Source of the DNA: Mycobacterium sp. OAS707
GTDB lineage: Bacteria; Actinomycetota; Actinomycetes; Mycobacteriales; Mycobacteriaceae
DNA: 64,000 nt
Assembly (NCBI RefSeq): GCF_014873705.1
Contig: NZ_JADBDS010000001.1
Coordinates: 1,922,001 to 1,986,000 of the forward strand
Reading direction: 5' to 3'
The notes under the pieces were generated by a model that was given only the letters and a program-made list of their open reading frames with translations, did not search any database and had not been told where the DNA came from. The stretch's first letter is position 1. Each line of letters starts with the position of its first letter. The position numbers were made by a program, and so were the translations under genes. Below, one piece after another: positions 60,327-64,000 of this stretch.

Positions 60327-61439
60327 TCATGAGGCAGCACTGTTTATCAGAAGCTGCCAGTCATGAACAATTTTCTGCGCGCGAGCATCTCGCCTACGCT
60401 CTGCGTCCGTGAACTCCTTGTCCGAGACCGGGTTAGTTTCGAGCGAAAGAATCGCGGCCGCGAAGTCTCCTGGGTCCGCTTCCGCGAGCAAACCACTAAC
60501 GAATTGCGGTATCGTCTCCCGCATTACGCCTCTGTTCAACGCGACGACAGGCTTTCGGAATCCGGCTGCCTCGAAAAACACCAATCCGTAGGTCTCAGTT
60601 AAGGACGGGTGTATCACGCACTGTGCGCGGGCGTAGTATTCGGCGGGGTTTGAGACGAAACCGTAGAAGTTAACGCGATCTGCGATTCCGAGTTCCGTCG
60701 CAAGGTTTTCCAGTGCGGTCCGTTCAGGACCATTTCCCAGAACGTCCAAACTATAGTCTGTCGGAAGGAGGGCAAGAGCACGCAAAGCGAGGGCTTGATT
60801 CTTGCGCTTGTCCAACGAACCAATTGTCAGGAGCCTCCTAGCCACCACTCGCGCGGTATCGCCCGATTCAAAGGTGCGAGTAATGTTTGGAATCACCTCT
60901 ATCGCACCATCAAATCCCGCTGAACGCATATCACTCCGTAGTGACTCACTCACGGAAACGATCGCGAATGCACGTGCATAGAGTGGGCGCGCGAGCGCGC
61001 GCAATATCCGCAACTTTTTAAGTGACCGGACTTGCGCGCTGGAAAAGGCGTGCTCCCACACGATGGTCCGCATCCGAAACTGCTTCGGCAAGACGCACAA
61101 CATGGGGACGGCCGCCCATACGCCGCTCAGGATGATGACATTATCGCGCAAGTCATTTCGATGTCTGAAAGCTCGTAACACCGTGACAACCCGTTTCCAC
61201 CCGGCTACTTTTCGTCCCCACGACTCAAGGGTTGCCTGCGTGTCCACGAAATCCTCGGGTTCAGCGTCAGCGATGGTGATCACTCGCACGCTGTAACAAC
61301 GTGCGAGCACATCGACGAGTGAAAGTGTCGCTGCTTCGATGCCAAACCGCGGCGATAGTTCAGACGCGACGACAGCGACGCCAATGCGCGAACAGGACGT
61401 ATTTTCGTCTTTAATCGCCATGTTCTCATCGGATCCCAT
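60327..61439 (-). CDS. GT4-family glycosyltransferase
   Basis: A 370-residue GT-B enzyme. The N-terminal half opens RIGVAVVASELSPRFGIEAATLSLV; the donor half has RRLLTIGSLDKRKNQALALRAL, NFYGFVSNPAEYYARAQCVIHPSLTETYGLVFFEAAGFRKPVVALN (the ExxxxxxxE-type motif) and ETIPQFVSG. Possible starts are ATG 61439, overlapping the flippase by 14 bp, or ATG 61421 just after its stop. GC content is visibly lower than in the GT4 at 26654. It presumably adds a retained-configuration sugar to the repeat unit. Confidence 0.9.
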   Translation of the reverse strand: MGSDENMAIKDENTSCSRIGVAVVASELSPRFGIEAATLSLVDVLARCYSVRVITIADAEPEDFVDTQATLESWGRKVAGWKRVVTVLRAFRHRNDLRDNVIILSGVWAAVPMLCVLPKQFRMRTIVWEHAFSSAQVRSLKKLRILRALARPLYARAFAIVSVSESLRSDMRSAGFDGAIEVIPNITRTFESGDTARVVARRLLTIGSLDKRKNQALALRALALLPTDYSLDVLGNGPERTALENLATELGIADRVNFYGFVSNPAEYYARAQCVIHPSLTETYGLVFFEAAGFRKPVVALNRGVMRETIPQFVSGLLAEADPGDFAAAILSLETNPVSDKEFTDAERRRDARAQKIVHDWQLLINSAAS

Positions 61440-62703
61440 CGTGGAAGCGTTCTCGTTTCTGGGCGCGAGTAGGGGCTGTGGCACCTGCGATCTCAATGGC
61501 GATCCGCACGACGAGACCGCATATCACCCCGGCCAGCGCTCCAGTGGCACCGAATCGGAGGGTCCCCACCAAGGTGATCGGTAGCATCACTAGAACGCTC
61601 GTGGCCGTTGCTCGGGTGACAATCTCGAGGCGGTCTAATGATGGCATCACCGCGAAGGCCAGAACAGAGTTGAATAGATCGAATGAAATCACGAGGGCTG
61701 TCAGTATTAGCACGCTTTGAGGAACGGCTATCTGGCCGGCACCTAGCTGGTGCATGAGCGTCGGGCCTATCGGCAAAAACATGCTGGCGAAGAGAACCGC
61801 CAGCGCAAATGTCGCAATAAGTGCGGTCCGACTGCGTTTCTCTACTCCATGGTCGGCGCCGCTGGGCACCCATCCTTGGTACACGACGACCACGGGGCTA
61901 AAACCCGCGCTAACTAACTGGCGGACTCTATCGGCTAAGGCGAACACTGGCTGCGCCGCCGGCGAGAAGACTGAAATGATCGCTAACGGCAAGCTGAAGA
62001 ATACCTGAGTTCCAACCATCGATGCGATACCGTGCCGACGAGAAGCCAACACCCGAGCCAGTTTCTCCCTAGGTGTTCGGTCAACACCAGCCTGTCCCGC
62101 CGAACGATACACCCATATCGTCACGACTAGGAAGGCCGTGATCATCCCAATCGAAGTGAAAGCAAGTCCAATTATTGCGCTGTAACCCAAAATCATTAGA
62201 ACTATGCCAGCCACAGTACCGGCCACCCGCGGTAATGTCTCGAGGACCAGACACAAATAGGGTCGCATTAGCCCTGCAAAGTACCAATTACTTGTGAGCG
62301 CCACAATTGTGGTCGAAATTGCACCGGCTACAGCGAAAGCCGCATGACTGGGAGTAAGAACGGCCGCGACGAGTGCGGCGCAGGCACTACCGGGAAGTAG
62401 CAGAGCCAGCTTCACGCGCACCGAATCTTCATATTCTTTCAGCCGCTCGCTGAGGTTGGCACGCGCAATTTTCGAAGGGCCGGACATAGCCCAGCCGTAA
62501 CCTACGACAAGCGAGGAAACTGCGCCGACGCTTTGGCCCAGCGCGATAGCTCCCCACGCGACCGGGCCATCTGCAGCGACCATTGCGGGCGTCGCCGCAA
62601 GCGAAGCGAAAAACAACAAGCCTGTCGACAGGCCGAACCCTGCAAAGGTCCCGACAGCGGCCGGCCTACGACAACGTGTGAACCCGCCGATCTCGGCCCC
62701 CAT
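61426..62703 (-). CDS. Polysaccharide flippase (Wzx-type membrane protein)
   Basis: A 425-residue protein with about 12 hydrophobic helices, opening AAVGTFAGFGLSTGLLFFASLAATPAMVAADG and with the usual charged loops between helices 6 and 7. The ATG at 62703 is preceded directly by AGGAGGGA, and its reading frame overlaps the polymerase end by 38 bp. Its GC content is among the lowest in the window. As the neighbour of the polymerase it is the best candidate Wzx for the right-hand locus. Confidence 0.87.
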   Translation of the reverse strand: MGAEIGGFTRCRRPAAVGTFAGFGLSTGLLFFASLAATPAMVAADGPVAWGAIALGQSVGAVSSLVVGYGWAMSGPSKIARANLSERLKEYEDSVRVKLALLLPGSACAALVAAVLTPSHAAFAVAGAISTTIVALTSNWYFAGLMRPYLCLVLETLPRVAGTVAGIVLMILGYSAIIGLAFTSIGMITAFLVVTIWVYRSAGQAGVDRTPREKLARVLASRRHGIASMVGTQVFFSLPLAIISVFSPAAQPVFALADRVRQLVSAGFSPVVVVYQGWVPSGADHGVEKRSRTALIATFALAVLFASMFLPIGPTLMHQLGAGQIAVPQSVLILTALVISFDLFNSVLAFAVMPSLDRLEIVTRATATSVLVMLPITLVGTLRFGATGALAGVICGLVVRIAIEIAGATAPTRAQKRERFHDGIR

Positions 62704-64000
62704 TCCCTCCTGGACGCAACCTCGAAGAATTAGACGTCGCTCGTCGCAGATTCTCTGCACTGCCAGTGCCAGCCGCGTCATTTGACGCTTCGCGCTCACT
62801 TGTGCGGGTGACACACGCCACCGAAATCAGAGCAAAAAATAGCCAGCTCCCGGCATCGATGGTCAGAGGATTCCACATGGTTTCAATCATGCCGCAAATC
62901 GCAAAGGTAAGGGGTACCACGACTCCGCGGCCAAGGGAGTTCTGTTCTTTAATCGCAATATAGGTGATCCGATACAAAACTCCAGCGATTAGTACGAGCC
63001 CAATCACGCCGCCTGAAAAGTAAAACAACAAGTACTCGCTGTGGGTGAATTTCTCGAATTGCCACCCGAAGAACCCAGAAGACTTCAGGAGATTCCATGT
63101 ATCTATTCCACGTCCGGTTACTGGGAAGTCGACCAATGCTTCGCGAGCATAAGCCCACACAGCGCCCCGTGCGCTGAACGCATCGGGATCAGAAGTAAAA
63201 ACCAAATACATCCCTATAGACATTGGAACCACGGCTATGCAAACGGCCGTGGTCCCCGCCAACCAGTCTGGGATGCGCTCAAATGAAGGCTTGCGGAAGA
63301 GCAGCCGATCAACCGCGAAGAAGCCCACCGCTGCACCCAAGGCTATAAATGATGTCCGTGACATCGTCGCGTATAGAACGAGGAGGAGAAACACCATCAC
63401 CACCAGACTGCGGCGCGAAATCCCCAAGTTGAACACTAGCAAAGCTGCGCACATAGCGGCCGCCAGGCCCAGGAGGTTGCCCGATTCCAACGGGCCCTGG
63501 AGAATCGCATCAATTCGATTGCACTTGAATTGAACTTCGTCGCAAGGGATGAACCAGCTGGGGAATAGCGGCAATAATATCAGCAGGCTGGCGAGCGTAA
63601 TCACAGATGCTGAGTAATATTGGAGCGCTGCAAGGGGATGATGCCGTTGATCAATCGAGAATACCAAGGGGTCATTCCGCTGAGCGATCAAGAAGACCAA
63701 AAGTGTAATGCCTGATACGACCCGGAAAATCGCCTGATGATAATCAGCGCCAGTCGCAAACCATATATTCACCACGTACAACCAGGTCCACATTACAAGG
63801 ACGATCAGCACCGGCGCCCCCGTGTGCGTCAAAGACGCATCTCGTGAGTGAAGGCTGTAGGCCCGCGAGTTCGGGGTGGACAATTTAGCAAGCACCAGTA
63901 AGTACACGAAGATAAAGATCGTCCCGACCTGAACGAAGTGTCGATCCCCCACGACAGTCGCGGCGCCCAGCCCGCCCGTAACGAGCACTTGAGCCGACAT
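62666..64000 (-). CDS. O-antigen polymerase/ligase-type membrane protein, may extend past the right edge
   Basis: At least 444 residues with about 10-12 hydrophobic helices. The Wzy/WaaL signature lies in the C-terminal half: TGRGIDTWNLLKSSGFF, then THSEYLLFYFSGGVIGLVLIAG, the loop that carries the catalytic Arg/His of this family. The window ends exactly at an ATG, so the true start could be here or further right. It would polymerise repeat units carried by the neighbouring flippase, with chain length set by the Wzz/kinase at 54340. The last 40 residues are low-complexity and hydrophilic. Confidence 0.87.
   Translation of the reverse strand: MSAQVLVTGGLGAATVVGDRHFVQVGTIFIFVYLLVLAKLSTPNSRAYSLHSRDASLTHTGAPVLIVLVMWTWLYVVNIWFATGADYHQAIFRVVSGITLLVFLIAQRNDPLVFSIDQRHHPLAALQYYSASVITLASLLILLPLFPSWFIPCDEVQFKCNRIDAILQGPLESGNLLGLAAAMCAALLVFNLGISRRSLVVMVFLLLVLYATMSRTSFIALGAAVGFFAVDRLLFRKPSFERIPDWLAGTTAVCIAVVPMSIGMYLVFTSDPDAFSARGAVWAYAREALVDFPVTGRGIDTWNLLKSSGFFGWQFEKFTHSEYLLFYFSGGVIGLVLIAGVLYRITYIAIKEQNSLGRGVVVPLTFAICGMIETMWNPLTIDAGSWLFFALISVACVTRTSEREASNDAAGTGSAENLRRATSNSSRLRPGGNGGRDRRVHTLS

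Overview
The window comes from a high-GC, mycolic-acid-producing actinobacterium, most likely a Mycobacterium of the Mycolicibacterium type. Evidence: four tandem mycolate-type SAM methyltransferases beside a lipG-like esterase, an ABC1 kinase and a GH38 alpha-mannosidase (a grouping I recall from M. tuberculosis Rv0642c-Rv0648), a PE-PPE-domain hydrolase, many GTG starts, and about 65% GC in a line counted by hand. I saw no tRNA, rRNA, CRISPR array or insertion sequence.

Region 1 (1-11.5 kb) is a mixed block: alpha-mannosidase, an EEP phosphoesterase, a nucleotidyltransferase, a WYL regulator divergent from two DinB-fold genes with a perfect 21-bp operator between them, a large GH31 lipoprotein with two inserted carbohydrate-binding modules, a lipG-like hydrolase, a small secreted His/Asp-rich protein and an MFS transporter. 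Region 2 (11.7-17.95 kb) is the cell-envelope core: ABC1 kinase, lipG and four mycolate methyltransferases, with two hairpin terminators that share a stem. Region 3 (17.97-22.8 kb) holds the PE-PPE hydrolase with a KKADD repeat tail, a DGPF protein plus ECF42-type sigma factor, a membrane EEP protein and a small Cys/His-rich protein.

Region 4 (22.9-50.2 kb) is a glycan assembly and decoration region. It holds a methyltransferase and P450, a GH16 lipoprotein, glycosyltransferases of families 2 and 4, three unlike sulfotransferases, two GMC oxidoreductases with a reductase/epimerase, two flippases, a DUF1800/DUF1501 pair, a CoA-dependent-type acyltransferase, a large polytopic membrane protein, and two related alpha/beta-hydrolase lipoproteins, one of which has lost its catalytic Ser and His. 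Many of its minus-strand genes overlap by 1-4 bp.

Region 5 (51-64 kb) looks like a Wzx/Wzy-dependent polysaccharide locus: a large LuxR-family regulator, a fused Wzz/BY-kinase with a C-terminal tyrosine cluster, methyltransferases, an asparagine-synthase-type amidotransferase, glycosyltransferases, a flippase and an O-antigen polymerase/ligase-type protein running to the right edge. Its base composition falls well below the rest, which suggests acquisition by transfer. Taken together, regions 4 and 5 suggest that this organism makes at least one exported, probably sulfated and acylated polysaccharide by a route not usually associated with mycobacteria. That is the main candidate for an undescribed system here.
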